Source: Bacillus sp. MM2020_1
GTDB taxonomy: Bacteria; Bacillota; Bacilli; Bacillales; Cytobacillaceae
Direction of reading: 5' to 3'
Assembly (NCBI GenBank): GCA_011250595.1
Contig: JAANMP010000044.1
Location: forward strand, 1-40,183
DNA: 40,183 bases
Under the pieces are notes generated by a model that ran no database searches, was not told where the DNA came from, and was given only the letters and a program-made list of their open reading frames with translations. Below are positions 7,265 to 15,153 of the stretch, piece after piece; position 1 is the stretch's first letter; each line of letters opens with the position of its first letter. The position numbers and the translations under genes were made by a program.

Positions 7265-7678
7265 ATGAATAGTGATTTTACCCTTGCCATTCATAGTTTA
7301 ACTTTTCTTGCGTTACAGACGGACCGAATGTCAACAAGTGAGGCCATCTCTGAAAGTGCTGGCGTCCATCCGGTACGTATACGAAAAGTGCTAAGTTTGT
7401 TAAAAAAACATGGATTTATTAAATCAAAAGAGGGAACAGGCGGTGGATTTATTTTTGCGCTAGATCTAAGTGAAGTGAATCTTTGGGATATCTATAGGAT
7501 AACCTCAGAAGGTGCACTAAAGCCCAAGTGTCCAGAATCCAATGAAAAATGTATTGTTGGAGCGAATATGGAAAGAATTCTATGTAGCATTTTCTTTGGT
7601 GTGGAGGAACATATGGGAGAATATTTAAAGGAGTATACAATCAAAGAAGTTGTTAATCTTGTAAATAAGCGGCAATAA
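7265..7678 (+). CDS. Rrf2-family transcriptional regulator (copy 1)
   Basis: 137 residues; GGAGG lies eight bases before ATG 7265. The N-terminal winged helix ('NSDFTLAIHSLTFLAL', 'SAGVHPVRIRKVLSLLKKHGF', then the wing 'KEGTGGGFIFALDL') is typical of Rrf2 proteins, nearest in feel to YwnA. The effector segment has only two cysteines, 'KPKCPESNEKC' (about residues 93-100), unlike the three-Cys Fe-S set of IscR or NsrR, so thiol sensing is more likely than a classical cluster. A partial dyad (CTGTA-N3-TACAG, 7171-7183) lies in its upstream region. The IDEAL-domain gene follows after 109 bases that carry a 19-bp operator. A paralogue with the same downstream partner is at 37383. Confidence 0.9.
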   Translation: MNSDFTLAIHSLTFLALQTDRMSTSEAISESAGVHPVRIRKVLSLLKKHGFIKSKEGTGGGFIFALDLSEVNLWDIYRITSEGALKPKCPESNEKCIVGANMERILCSIFFGVEEHMGEYLKEYTIKEVVNLVNKRQ

Positions 7679-7711
7679 CCGGTTTATGGCTCTTGATTTC
7701 TATATGTGAAA

Positions 7712-7730
7712 TGTAATGAAAAAAGTTACA
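7712..7730 (+). promoter_or_regulatory. Rrf2-type operator before IDEAL gene 1
   Basis: TGTAATGAAAAAAGTTACA: perfect 5-base arms around nine bases, the same architecture as the spx operators, 57 bases before the start codon. Confidence 0.6.
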
Positions 7731-7787
7731 GTTAAATCCATATCCTGCAGGATGAAACTTAAAATAATTCAAGAAGGTGAAAAAAGC

Positions 7788-8132
7788 ATGTTCTCAAATA
7801 ATAATACTCAATTAAAAACAGGTGATTGGATTAAGTCGGAATCATGGAATGGCGAATTAATAATCGGTTATATTGAAGCTCTATCTAGTATAGAAGGAGT
7901 ATTGAAGGTAAAGGTAGTTACAAGTGACAATAACCAAACGGTTGGCAAAATCATACCGATTATAAGTCAACAGGTTAAAAAACTGCCTGTTTCAAATGTA
8001 ACCAATAAGGCACAAATTGAATTTCTCCTAGACTTGGCATTATTAACAGGGGATAAGGAATGGTTTTTGGCGCTTTCCTCGGAGTTAAACGCAATGAAGC
8101 AGCTTGTTAACGGAGTCCATAGCGAACAGTGA
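7788..8132 (+). CDS. IDEAL-domain protein (copy 1)
   Basis: 114 residues from ATG 7788, which has AAGAAGGTG upstream; the ATG at 7716 lies inside the operator and has no ribosome binding site. Residues about 10-60 look like a small beta barrel ('TGDWIKSESWNGELIIGYIEAL', 'LKVKVVTSDNNQTVGKIIPI'). Residues about 77-102 carry the IDEAL motif ('FLLDLALLTGDKEWFLALSSEL'), a short helical element known from B. subtilis YpiB and ComK. No enzymatic residues are visible; it is probably a cytosolic protein-protein adaptor, possibly working with the Rrf2 regulator encoded just upstream. The paralogue at 37929 shares both segments and the same upstream partner. Confidence 0.8.
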   Translation: MFSNNNTQLKTGDWIKSESWNGELIIGYIEALSSIEGVLKVKVVTSDNNQTVGKIIPIISQQVKKLPVSNVTNKAQIEFLLDLALLTGDKEWFLALSSELNAMKQLVNGVHSEQ

Positions 8133-8224
8133 CCATCACTGTTCGCATAAAAGAGTGCTTTGAAATTCACAACTTTTACCATATTATTAAAGAAGACGGA
8201 GGTAAACGACCCATACCCAAGAAG

Positions 8225-8548
8225 TCACATCCAAAATAACTCTACACCGTTTTCTATATATATTGTGTTATCTAATCCGGTTTGTTTTATTAGATATTCA
8301 AATACATTTTTTGCTATGCTTCTGATCGTCACGCTTAGCCCCAAGTTATCAAACACGCGTGCGTAGCAGCGGATGATTAACCTATCATTTTCTATGAATA
8401 AATGATAATAGACGGTTTCTTTCTGTATTTTCGAATAACAATGGATAAATAGATATTCATCTGTTGGTTCTATTCCTTTTATGAATAGTTCCTTTTGAAC
8501 GATTCGTTTTATTTCCCCCAATTGATTCTCTGTTAAATTTATTCTCAT
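8225..8548 (-). CDS. Hypothetical 107-residue protein
   Basis: ATG 8548 follows AAGGCGGTGAAACGTA. The product has an N-terminal helix ('LTENQLGEIKRIVQKELF'), a strand-rich middle ('YLFIHCYSKIQKETVYYHLFIENDRLIIRCYARVF') and a C-terminal helix ('TIRSIAKNVFEYLIKQTGL'). It has no signal peptide or membrane helix. I do not recognise the family. It is convergent with the IDEAL gene and has no obvious partner. The ribosome binding site and an amphipathic, protein-like composition support it being real. Confidence 0.6.
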   Translation of the reverse strand: MRINLTENQLGEIKRIVQKELFIKGIEPTDEYLFIHCYSKIQKETVYYHLFIENDRLIIRCYARVFDNLGLSVTIRSIAKNVFEYLIKQTGLDNTIYIENGVELFWM

Positions 8549-9091
8549 TACGTTTCACCGCCTTATTTGAGTATTTCATCCAGTTTCATTTTTAATGAGT
8601 AATTAGGTAAAATAATGAAGGACTATAAGCTAAAGAATAAGTTTAAAGTGCTAAAAAAGGGAACATAATTCTATTTGATTGCTGAATCTGAATTTATCGG
8701 TGTGAAGGATTTTGTTTTACGAACAAAAGACTTAGCAGTCAGGATTTATATTAATGAAAGGGAGCTACATAGTAATTTTATTCTAATGCAATATCTGTAA
8801 ACAGTATGAACAATTAATTCTATGGAAGAAACAGTGACTCCATTCCGATTGTATCAGATTTCAACCATTCGTTTCTTTTTAGTGCTCCTAAATAATTTTA
8901 TTATAATTATATTATGTTAACTAAGATAAGGAACAGCTGTTTATTCAGCTGTCTTTTTTTTTTGATGAAAGAAGGGTACAAATGTGGAATTTTAAATTAT
9001 CAAAATCTATTAAATTATTAACATATTTAGACAAATAGTAGAAAAGAATATATACTTATTATCAGGAAAAAGCATGAAAAGAGGAGAAATA
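8549..9091. other. Gene-poor stretch with one doubtful small frame
   Basis: No convincing gene. A plus frame from TTG 8675 to the stop at 8798-8800 reads 41 residues including 'ESEFIGVKDFVLRTKDLAVR', which looks protein-like but has a poorly spaced AAGGG and could be a remnant. A terminator hairpin lies at 8933-8963. Bases 8964-9073 are AT-rich leader to the actin-like gene. Confidence 0.4.
8933..8963 (+). terminator. Intrinsic terminator
   Basis: ACAGCTG/CAGCTGT stem with TTTATT loop followed by a run of ten T. Which transcript it ends is unclear, since no good plus-strand gene lies just upstream; it insulates the actin-like operon. Confidence 0.75.
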
Positions 9092-10246
9092 ATGGATATA
9101 AAGCGTCAAAATGTCGATTTTGGTAATTCTATCTTTCAAACCCTTGTGGATGGTTATTATTTTGAGGTTCCTACAAATGTAGTAGAAATAACGAAGGAAA
9201 AGGCAGACGGCCACTATCCGTCTACTTTTAATGATTCCCAATTCCTTCTTCAAAATATGCTCATTTCAACGAAGATAGACTGTGTAGAGAAATATTATCT
9301 GGTGGGCGATTCAGCGGAAAAACATGTGTTAGGAAATATTCATATTAACAAGCTTCATGATAAAACAGAATCTGAGATCCCCTATGTGATGTTCCTGGCT
9401 TCAGTTGCCTATTACAATGTTTTAAAAGGAAACGGCAAAGAAGATAACAGAGTGAACATTAATTATTTCTCAACCATGCTTCCAATTTGGTTACTCAAGA
9501 AAACGAATAAGTTCAGTGATATGCAAAATAAGATGGCAAGCCGATTTGAAGGGGAGCACCAGGTAGCGATTTTAACTCCAGGATTAGAAAGAGTTATTTC
9601 CATTCACGTCGAAACAAGCAAATGCCGGATTGAAAGCGAAGTTGCTCGTTGGGCAATTAAAAAAGATTTTGATTTACAGGATCGTGAGGAAGCCGATTCA
9701 TTTAAAAACTATGAAACCCTGATTGTGGATTTAGGGGGAGGGACGGTTGATCTTGCCCTGCTCCAAGCGGGACTTCAAGCTCCTAAGAGCAGGGATTCAT
9801 TGAACTGCTTTGCAGACATTTCGTACTTAAAGCATATCGATAAACTGAGAAGTGAAAAGTTACTTGAGTATTTCGAGGATGTTCGCTCACTAGAAGAATT
9901 CATTATTAATTCAATTGAGAAAACAAAAATGGAGCAACGGGATGGAAATAGCGGTAAAAAAGTAGATCTTACTGAGCAAATCCATGAGTCATTAAGGGAG
10001 TACACGCAAATTTTATTAACGAAAATTGAAAACACTTTCCCATCTCCTAAAGATAAGGTCTATAAATATGTTTATATAGGTGGAATCGCAGGGATTCTTA
10101 AACGCTTCATCGAGGAATCGATTGATACAAGGTATGGCGTCGAAATTAGAGAGCAAAATCATCTATTCCTACCTGATTCAAGAAAGTTAAATTTGTATGG
10201 ACTAGAAATTTTAAGCAGGCATGAAACAAACGCTGTTTTCGCATAA
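9092..10246 (+). CDS. Actin-like ATPase, ParM/Alp type
   Basis: 384 residues from ATG 9092 (AGAGGAG five bases upstream; ATG 9074 is less well placed). Actin-fold motifs are visible: a phosphate-1-like strand near the N-terminus ('NVDFGNSIFQTLVDG'), phosphate-2 'LIVDLGGGTVDLALL' at about residue 215, and the adenosine motif 'YVYIGGIAGILKRF' near residue 335. The length fits ParM/StbA and Alp proteins, which polymerise on ATP and push or pull plasmid DNA, or build other cytoplasmic filaments. The gene immediately downstream, 17 bases away, may encode its DNA-binding adaptor, the usual two-gene segregation layout. No replication initiator is in view, so this may be a chromosomal or integrated-plasmid module. 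Confidence 0.85.
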   Translation: MDIKRQNVDFGNSIFQTLVDGYYFEVPTNVVEITKEKADGHYPSTFNDSQFLLQNMLISTKIDCVEKYYLVGDSAEKHVLGNIHINKLHDKTESEIPYVMFLASVAYYNVLKGNGKEDNRVNINYFSTMLPIWLLKKTNKFSDMQNKMASRFEGEHQVAILTPGLERVISIHVETSKCRIESEVARWAIKKDFDLQDREEADSFKNYETLIVDLGGGTVDLALLQAGLQAPKSRDSLNCFADISYLKHIDKLRSEKLLEYFEDVRSLEEFIINSIEKTKMEQRDGNSGKKVDLTEQIHESLREYTQILLTKIENTFPSPKDKVYKYVYIGGIAGILKRFIEESIDTRYGVEIREQNHLFLPDSRKLNLYGLEILSRHETNAVFA

Positions 10247-10263
10247 GAAGGGGAGAAGAACGT

Positions 10264-10971
10264 ATGAGCAACAAAGATCATCTTCTTGGTGATAAGTCCG
10301 CTTTCGGAGTAAACAATATGGATTCGCATCTGGGTGCACAGATGTTTGCACCATTTTACGCTCTCTCAAACTTTTTTTTAACGGCTGCTAATCTCCAAAC
10401 GGATGTGTTCAGATTAATGAATATGGAACCAGGAAGTAAAAACGCACATGTAGGGTTGACTTTAAAAACTTCGGAAATCTCTCCAAAGGTGTATTCATTT
10501 CTTGAGCAAAAAGCACAAGCAAATGAACTGGAGGATTATATAACGAAGCTTGTTGAGCAGGATATGGATAAATTTGAAAAAGAAGAGACAATAGATACAC
10601 TTCGTGAAGAGTTTTTAGGTAAGATCAACCTACTTAAACAAGAATTTGCCTCCCGTTTCGATGTTGGTCGTATTGAGGTGGGGTCCGTTCAAACAAACGA
10701 GTTACGGGATTTTGTAACGAAACTCGGTGAGCAAAAGTTAGATAAGGATCAATTCCAAACGTTGTTAAAATCCCTTCGCAGCGAGTTATTAAGTGAGATT
10801 AACTTACTTAAAAATGATCTTACTGTTCGTCCAGTTGATCCTGCTAATCCAAGTAACACAAAGCCCGCTGTGGAACAAGCTAATGATGTGAACGATTTTA
10901 AAGAAGGGCAATTGCTCGAAAGTGATCGAGTTACAGGGACTATTAAAGAAGTCATAGATATGGATTTTTAA
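10264..10971 (+). CDS. Possible ParR-like adaptor with repeated coiled-coil segment
   Basis: 235 residues; AAGGGGAG precedes ATG 10264. Residues 62-100 read strand ('AHVGLTLKTS') then two helices ('SPKVYSFLEQKAQANELEDY', 'ITKLVEQD'), resembling the ribbon-helix-helix of ParR-type DNA-binding adaptors, although RHH folds are usually N-terminal. Residues 88-131 and 146-189 are an internal duplication: 'ELEDYITKLVEQ...GKINLLKQEF' against 'ELRDFVTKLGEQ...SEINLLKNDL', both heptad-like. The C-terminal 45 residues are Pro/Asn-rich and acidic, like filament-contacting tails. Its place directly after an actin-like gene supports an adaptor role. The family was not recognised, and the RHH call is a reading by eye. 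Confidence 0.65.
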   Translation: MSNKDHLLGDKSAFGVNNMDSHLGAQMFAPFYALSNFFLTAANLQTDVFRLMNMEPGSKNAHVGLTLKTSEISPKVYSFLEQKAQANELEDYITKLVEQDMDKFEKEETIDTLREEFLGKINLLKQEFASRFDVGRIEVGSVQTNELRDFVTKLGEQKLDKDQFQTLLKSLRSELLSEINLLKNDLTVRPVDPANPSNTKPAVEQANDVNDFKEGQLLESDRVTGTIKEVIDMDF

Positions 10972-10977
10972 ATTTAC

Positions 10978-11030
10978 AAACTGTAAAGCATTCTTAACAT
11001 TAATTGTTAAGAATGCTTTACAGTTTTTTT
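10978..11030 (+). terminator. Terminator of the actin-like operon, 21-bp perfect stem
   Basis: Arms 10978-10998 and 11006-11026 are perfectly complementary over 21 bases with a 7-base loop and end in seven T. The centre (TTAAC-N7-GTTAA) resembles the dyad found before the sigma-54 promoter at 13918, so it could also serve as an upstream activator site. Confidence 0.85.
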
Positions 11031-11072
11031 ATATGTGTATATGAAAAAGTTGATAGGATAGATGGATGGAAG

Positions 11073-11090
11073 TTGGCACGAAAGTTGCAT
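11073..11090 (+). promoter_or_regulatory. Sigma-54 (SigL) promoter of crotonase gene 1
   Basis: TTGGCACGAAAGTTGCAT matches the -24/-12 consensus (TGGCAC-N5-TTGCW) with no mismatch. It lies about 100 bases before the crotonase start and just after the terminator that closes the previous operon. Confidence 0.9.
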
Positions 11091-11188
11091 TACGTAATAT
11101 TGATCCACAGTACATGCATATTTATGAAGAAAAAGCAGAAATCTCTGCACTTATATCAAAATAATAAGAATGAAGGGTGAGGATATTA

Positions 11189-11977
11189 GTGGCTTATCAA
11201 ACGATTATACAAGAAAGAAAAAATCAAACAGCATGGATTTATCTGAATCGACCAGAAGATATGAACTCAATTTCCCAAACATTATTGCTAGAACTGGTAG
11301 AAGTTCTTCAGGAAGTTGAGCAAGATGAATCAGTTCGAGTTATTGTATTATCCGGCAAAGGGAAAGCGTTTTGTGCTGGAGCTGATTTAAAAGAGTTGCT
11401 TGCAGATTTAGAAAAAAAGCCGGATGGACAGAAGGGCTTTCTAGATTTGGCAGGGGGTGTTTTTGAAAAGTTAAACGATTTATCCAAACCATTAATAGCT
11501 GCTCTAAACGGGATTACGCTCGCCGGAGGCTTAGAAATTGCGATGACGGCAGACATTATTATTGCCTCCGAAAAAGTAAAGATTGGTGATGCTCATGCGA
11601 ATTTTGGTGTGCTTCCTGGTGGGGGAGGGGCAGTTAGGCTGCCGCGTAAAATAGGGTTGAACCGGGCAAAGTATTTGTTATTTACAGGAGATTTTATTAC
11701 TGCGAGTGAAATGAAGGAATATGGATTGGTAAATGAGGTTGTCGCAGCCGACGACTTGGAAAGAATAGTACAGGAAATAGCAGATAAAATTTCTGCAAAG
11801 AGTCCTCTTGTTTTAAGAGAAATGAAAAGGCTTGCTACGGATGGTCAAGAGCAGCCACTAGAAATTGCATTAAGACAAGAATTATTGGCGCTTAAAAATC
11901 ATACTCGGTCACATGATTTTCAAGAAGGATTATCAGCATTTGTGGAAAAAAGGACACCAGATTTTAAAGGATATTAA
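11189..11977 (+). CDS. Enoyl-CoA hydratase/isomerase family protein 1
   Basis: 262 residues from GTG 11189 (AGGGTGAGG upstream; the in-frame GTG 11177 lies inside that site). Crotonase hallmarks: 'GKGKAFCAGADLKELL' and 'LNGITLAGGLEIAMTADIIIASE' form the oxyanion hole and keep the first catalytic Glu (L-E-I). The second position is His in 'IGDAHANFGVLPGGGGAVRLPRKIG', a pattern I recall from a known crotonase subgroup. The likely reaction is hydration or isomerisation of a 2-enoyl-CoA in the cytosol. It is a single-gene unit with its own sigma-54 promoter, next to the activator gene and the main acyl-CoA operon, and so likely in the same regulon. Confidence 0.9.
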   Translation: MAYQTIIQERKNQTAWIYLNRPEDMNSISQTLLLELVEVLQEVEQDESVRVIVLSGKGKAFCAGADLKELLADLEKKPDGQKGFLDLAGGVFEKLNDLSKPLIAALNGITLAGGLEIAMTADIIIASEKVKIGDAHANFGVLPGGGGAVRLPRKIGLNRAKYLLFTGDFITASEMKEYGLVNEVVAADDLERIVQEIADKISAKSPLVLREMKRLATDGQEQPLEIALRQELLALKNHTRSHDFQEGLSAFVEKRTPDFKGY

Positions 11978-11986
11978 TCAAATTAA

Positions 11987-12011
11987 GGCTAACCTAATTT
12001 TAGGATTAGCC
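11987..12011. terminator. Weak hairpin between convergent genes
   Basis: GGCTAA/TTAGCC with an inner CCT/AGG and one bulged A; no strong T tract on either side. It may end the crotonase transcript or the convergent regulator transcript. Confidence 0.4.
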
Positions 12012-12053
12012 TCACGTGGATGTATGAGAATCCAGTAGTACGGGTTAATTTAG

Positions 12054-13769
12054 TTAATTTATTTGATATTTTTTCATTTTCGCATAGAGCCATGGTCTGC
12101 TAATTCCTAGTAATTGACATGCTTTTGTTTTATTACCTTTTGCTTCATTGAGGGCGGATAGTATCAGATCTTTCTCCGTAGAATCCAGCCTATTTTTATA
12201 GGTTGAAGCTGACTGCTTTGGAGCTGTTATTTCCTCTTTATGTTTCGCGAAGGTTGGTATATCGTCTGCTTCAATATAATCCCCTGTTTTTAAATTTGCT
12301 GCTCTTTCGAGAATATTTTGCAGTTCGCGTACATTGCCTGGCCAAGAATGCTTCATTAGTTTGGTCAAAGCAGAATGTGTGACTCCTCTTATGTAAAATC
12401 CACTACGGTTCAAACGATGGATAATTGCTTGAATAATTTCCGGCAAATCTTCAAGTCTTTCTCTTAAAGGAGGAATATTTAACCGCATGATATTCAATCG
12501 ATAGTATAAGTCTTCTCTGAATTTTCCTTCAGCAACCAATTGTTCAATATTCTGATTCGTAGCTGCAATGATTTTTGTATTTAAATGAATCGTCTTAGAA
12601 CTGCCGATTGGCTGAAATTCTTTCTCCTGCAGAACGCGTAGAATTTTTGTTTGAAGAGGAAGCGACATATCACCGATCTCATCCAAGAAAATTGTCCCGT
12701 TCTGTGCAAGTTCAAATTTCCCTTTCATCCCGCCTTTTTTGGCACCGGTAAAGGCGCCATCAGCATACCCGAAAAATTCAGATTCAAGTAATTCAGGCGG
12801 GATTGCCGCACAATTCACTTGAACAAATGGCCCTGTTTGTGCAGAAGTGGCATGGATCCCTTGTGCAAATAACTCCTTCCCCGTTCCACTTTCCCCAATA
12901 ATCAAAACGGTAGACATACTTTTAGAGGCTAAAGTCGCTTCATGCTTTACTTTGCTAATGGATACCGACTCCCCGGCAATATCAAATAACGTATATTTGG
13001 TTCCCTTCATTTCATTAATTTCTTTCTGATAGTCAAATAATTTTTTTTCCAGCTTTTTCACTTTTGTTAAAGCTTCATGGAGATGGGTTAACCCGCGATA
13101 AGTCACTTTACAGATAGCACTGATGGTTTTTCCATTTTCCTTTATAGGCAAAATGGAAATGAGAGATTGCTGTCCGGCGATAATTTGAGGTGTATTGTGT
13201 ATGCTAATCCCGCTATTAATTGCATTTTCAATTTCTAATTCAGGAAACAAATCTGTCGTAGATTTATTGATTACATCTTTGCTATGTAAACCAAATAAAT
13301 CGGTGAATCCTCGGTTTACCATGGTGATTTCAGCTTTTTTATTTACAAGAAGAATAGCATCATAGGCAATTTCGAGAACAGATGTTAATTGACTATATAC
13401 AAAACTATAAGATGACAGTAATTGTTTTGTTGAAATGACACCAATCGGAATTGTATTTTCATCTACGACAGGGGCATGTCCAATATTATGCTTTAAAAGC
13501 AACTCCCTCGTCTCATCAATAGCATCGAAAGGGCGAAGGAAGACAGGATTACGTGTATAGATTTGGTCAATGGTAGTATCAAAGGATGGTTTTGTGGTTA
13601 ATAGATGAAAAACCTTATTCTTGATTATAACACCTATTAATTTATTGGAATCATCCACCACCGGAAGGATATTGGAGTTTGTTTTTATAAACATAGGAAG
13701 TAAATCTTTTAAAGCCTGATTTTTGGTGCAACATACAAAATTTGTGGTCATGAGATCTGAAACTAGCAA
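12054..13769 (-). CDS. Sigma-54-dependent activator with CBS and PAS sensor domains
   Basis: 571 residues from TTG 13769 (AAGGGG nine bases upstream; the product begins '[14 protein letters not shown]', a normal CBS start). Order: two CBS motifs (about 1-120), PAS (about 125-235), a short coiled linker, and the AAA+ domain with Walker A 'GESGTGKE' near residue 290, the sigma-54 contact loop 'GAFTGA' near 340 and Walker B '[10 protein letters not shown]' near 363. A Fis-type HTH sits at the C-terminus ('[19 protein letters not shown]'). It activates RNA polymerase-SigL from upstream sites after sensing a ligand; CBS domains bind adenosyl compounds, so an acyl-CoA or energy signal is plausible. 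It is transcribed away from the operon at 13974 and convergently with the crotonase gene, both of which have sigma-54 promoters. The layout resembles B. subtilis BkdR-type control. Confidence 0.93.
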   Translation of the reverse strand: MLVSDLMTTNFVCCTKNQALKDLLPMFIKTNSNILPVVDDSNKLIGVIIKNKVFHLLTTKPSFDTTIDQIYTRNPVFLRPFDAIDETRELLLKHNIGHAPVVDENTIPIGVISTKQLLSSYSFVYSQLTSVLEIAYDAILLVNKKAEITMVNRGFTDLFGLHSKDVINKSTTDLFPELEIENAINSGISIHNTPQIIAGQQSLISILPIKENGKTISAICKVTYRGLTHLHEALTKVKKLEKKLFDYQKEINEMKGTKYTLFDIAGESVSISKVKHEATLASKSMSTVLIIGESGTGKELFAQGIHATSAQTGPFVQVNCAAIPPELLESEFFGYADGAFTGAKKGGMKGKFELAQNGTIFLDEIGDMSLPLQTKILRVLQEKEFQPIGSSKTIHLNTKIIAATNQNIEQLVAEGKFREDLYYRLNIMRLNIPPLRERLEDLPEIIQAIIHRLNRSGFYIRGVTHSALTKLMKHSWPGNVRELQNILERAANLKTGDYIEADDIPTFAKHKEEITAPKQSASTYKNRLDSTEKDLILSALNEAKGNKTKACQLLGISRPWLYAKMKKYQIN

Positions 13770-13818
13770 GTATATCAGCCCCTTTTCAATGTCATTATAG
13801 CAAAAGAAAGTGTAAGCG

Positions 13819-13865
13819 TTAACAGATTTACGTTAATTATTTTGCAATTTACAATTTTTCGTAAA
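13819..13865 (+). promoter_or_regulatory. Candidate upstream activator sites for the acyl-CoA operon
   Basis: Two 18-bp dyads: TTAAC-N8-GTTAA (13819-13836) and TTTAC-N8-GTAAA (13848-13865), with centres 29 bases (about three helical turns) apart and roughly 60-90 bases before the -24 element. Spacing and phasing fit binding by the adjacent AAA+ activator. The pattern is seen; its function is inferred. Confidence 0.5.
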
Positions 13866-13917
13866 CTATTATTAACACATTTAAAAAATAGAACTTTATC
13901 TAACAGCAAACAAAACA

Positions 13918-13933
13918 TGGCACGGAAATTGCA
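13918..13933 (+). promoter_or_regulatory. Sigma-54 (SigL) promoter of the acyl-CoA operon
   Basis: TGGCACGGAAATTGCA matches the -24/-12 consensus with exact spacing, 41 bases before the acyl-CoA dehydrogenase start. Confidence 0.9.
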
Positions 13934-13973
13934 CAGAAAATAGATATAGAGTTTTGGAAATGGAGGAGAAAAG

Positions 13974-15134
13974 ATGAACCAGTCACTTGCAATTGAAGAA
14001 GAAATCACCTTATTTAAAAAAACAATTGAAGCCTTTGCAAAAAAAGAAATCGAAGACAACTATTCCAAATGGGAGGTAGATGGAATTCTCCCAAGAGAAT
14101 TATGGGAAAAGCTCGGGAAGGCAGGTCTGCTTTGTGTGGATATTCCTGAGCAATATGGTGGGTTAGGTGCACCATTACATTTTGCAGCTAGTATTGTAGA
14201 TGAATTTAGCCGACTCGGCTACAGTTCTGTCTCTGGAAACTTAGCCGTCCATTCCAATATCGTTGCCCATTACATTCTTAATGCGGGTTCAGAAGAACAG
14301 AAAGCTTACTATTTACCGAAAATGGCTTCCGGGGACTATGTAGGTGCCATTGCGATGACTGAGCCTGGTTCCGGGAGCGACCTCCAAGGTATAAAAACAA
14401 CGGCAGTCAAAAATAAATCTACGGGTGAATATGTAATCAATGGCTCGAAAACATTTATCTCAAATGGGCAGAATTTTGATTTTGTTATTGTTGTAGTCAA
14501 AACGAACCAAGCTCTTTCTGCATCTAAAGGAACTACACTTTTTATCATTGATGCAGATAGTAAAGGCTTAACAAAAGGAAAAAAACTAAAGAAAATAGGC
14601 CAGCATTCCGCAGATACTTCTGAATTATTTCTAGAAGAGGTTAGCGCGGATCCACGTCAAATATTGGGTGAGCTTGATAATGGATTTATCACTTTAATGC
14701 ATGAATTACCACGAGAAAGAACGACTCTTGCTGTTAGCGCATGCGGAGCAATGGAAGGGGCATTAGAGATCACAGTTAAATATCTGCATGAACGAGAAGC
14801 CTTTGGAAAACCTCTTAGCCAGCTCCAGGTTATTCGCCACAAAATTGCCGAAATGACAACGGAGGCAAAAGTAAATCGAGCCTATGTGAATCAATGTCTA
14901 GCGCAGTTAGAGAGAAACCAACTGTCAACTGCTGATGCAAGTATTGCGAAATTATCGGCTACGGAAGCTCAAAGCAGGATTGCGGATGGCTGCTTACAGC
15001 TATTTGGCGGATACGGTTATATGGAAGAATATCCAATTTCAAGAGCGTTTACAGATGCAAGAGTCCAACGAATATACGGTGGTACGTCAGAAATTATGAA
15101 AAAAATTATTAGTAAGGATGTTTTAGGAAAATAG
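13974..15134 (+). CDS. Acyl-CoA dehydrogenase
   Basis: 386 residues, with GGAGGAG before ATG 13974. It is an FAD-dependent enzyme making a 2-enoyl-CoA and passing electrons to ETF. Family signatures: 'GAIAMTEPGSGSDLQGI' (FAD/substrate loop), 'GSKTFISNGQNFDFVIVVV', and the C-terminal 'RIYGGTSEIMKKIIS'. The C-terminal motif has Gly where medium- and short-chain enzymes carry the catalytic Glu. A Glu in 'LMHELPRERTTLA' matches the long-chain or isovaleryl type of active site instead. First gene of the sigma-54 operon; the CoA-transferase follows 19 bases later. The substrate is not determined, but the site type suggests a branched or longer acyl chain. Confidence 0.93.
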   Translation: MNQSLAIEEEITLFKKTIEAFAKKEIEDNYSKWEVDGILPRELWEKLGKAGLLCVDIPEQYGGLGAPLHFAASIVDEFSRLGYSSVSGNLAVHSNIVAHYILNAGSEEQKAYYLPKMASGDYVGAIAMTEPGSGSDLQGIKTTAVKNKSTGEYVINGSKTFISNGQNFDFVIVVVKTNQALSASKGTTLFIIDADSKGLTKGKKLKKIGQHSADTSELFLEEVSADPRQILGELDNGFITLMHELPRERTTLAVSACGAMEGALEITVKYLHEREAFGKPLSQLQVIRHKIAEMTTEAKVNRAYVNQCLAQLERNQLSTADASIAKLSATEAQSRIADGCLQLFGGYGYMEEYPISRAFTDARVQRIYGGTSEIMKKIISKDVLGK

Positions 15135-15153
15135 AAGAGTAGGAGGAAAAGAT

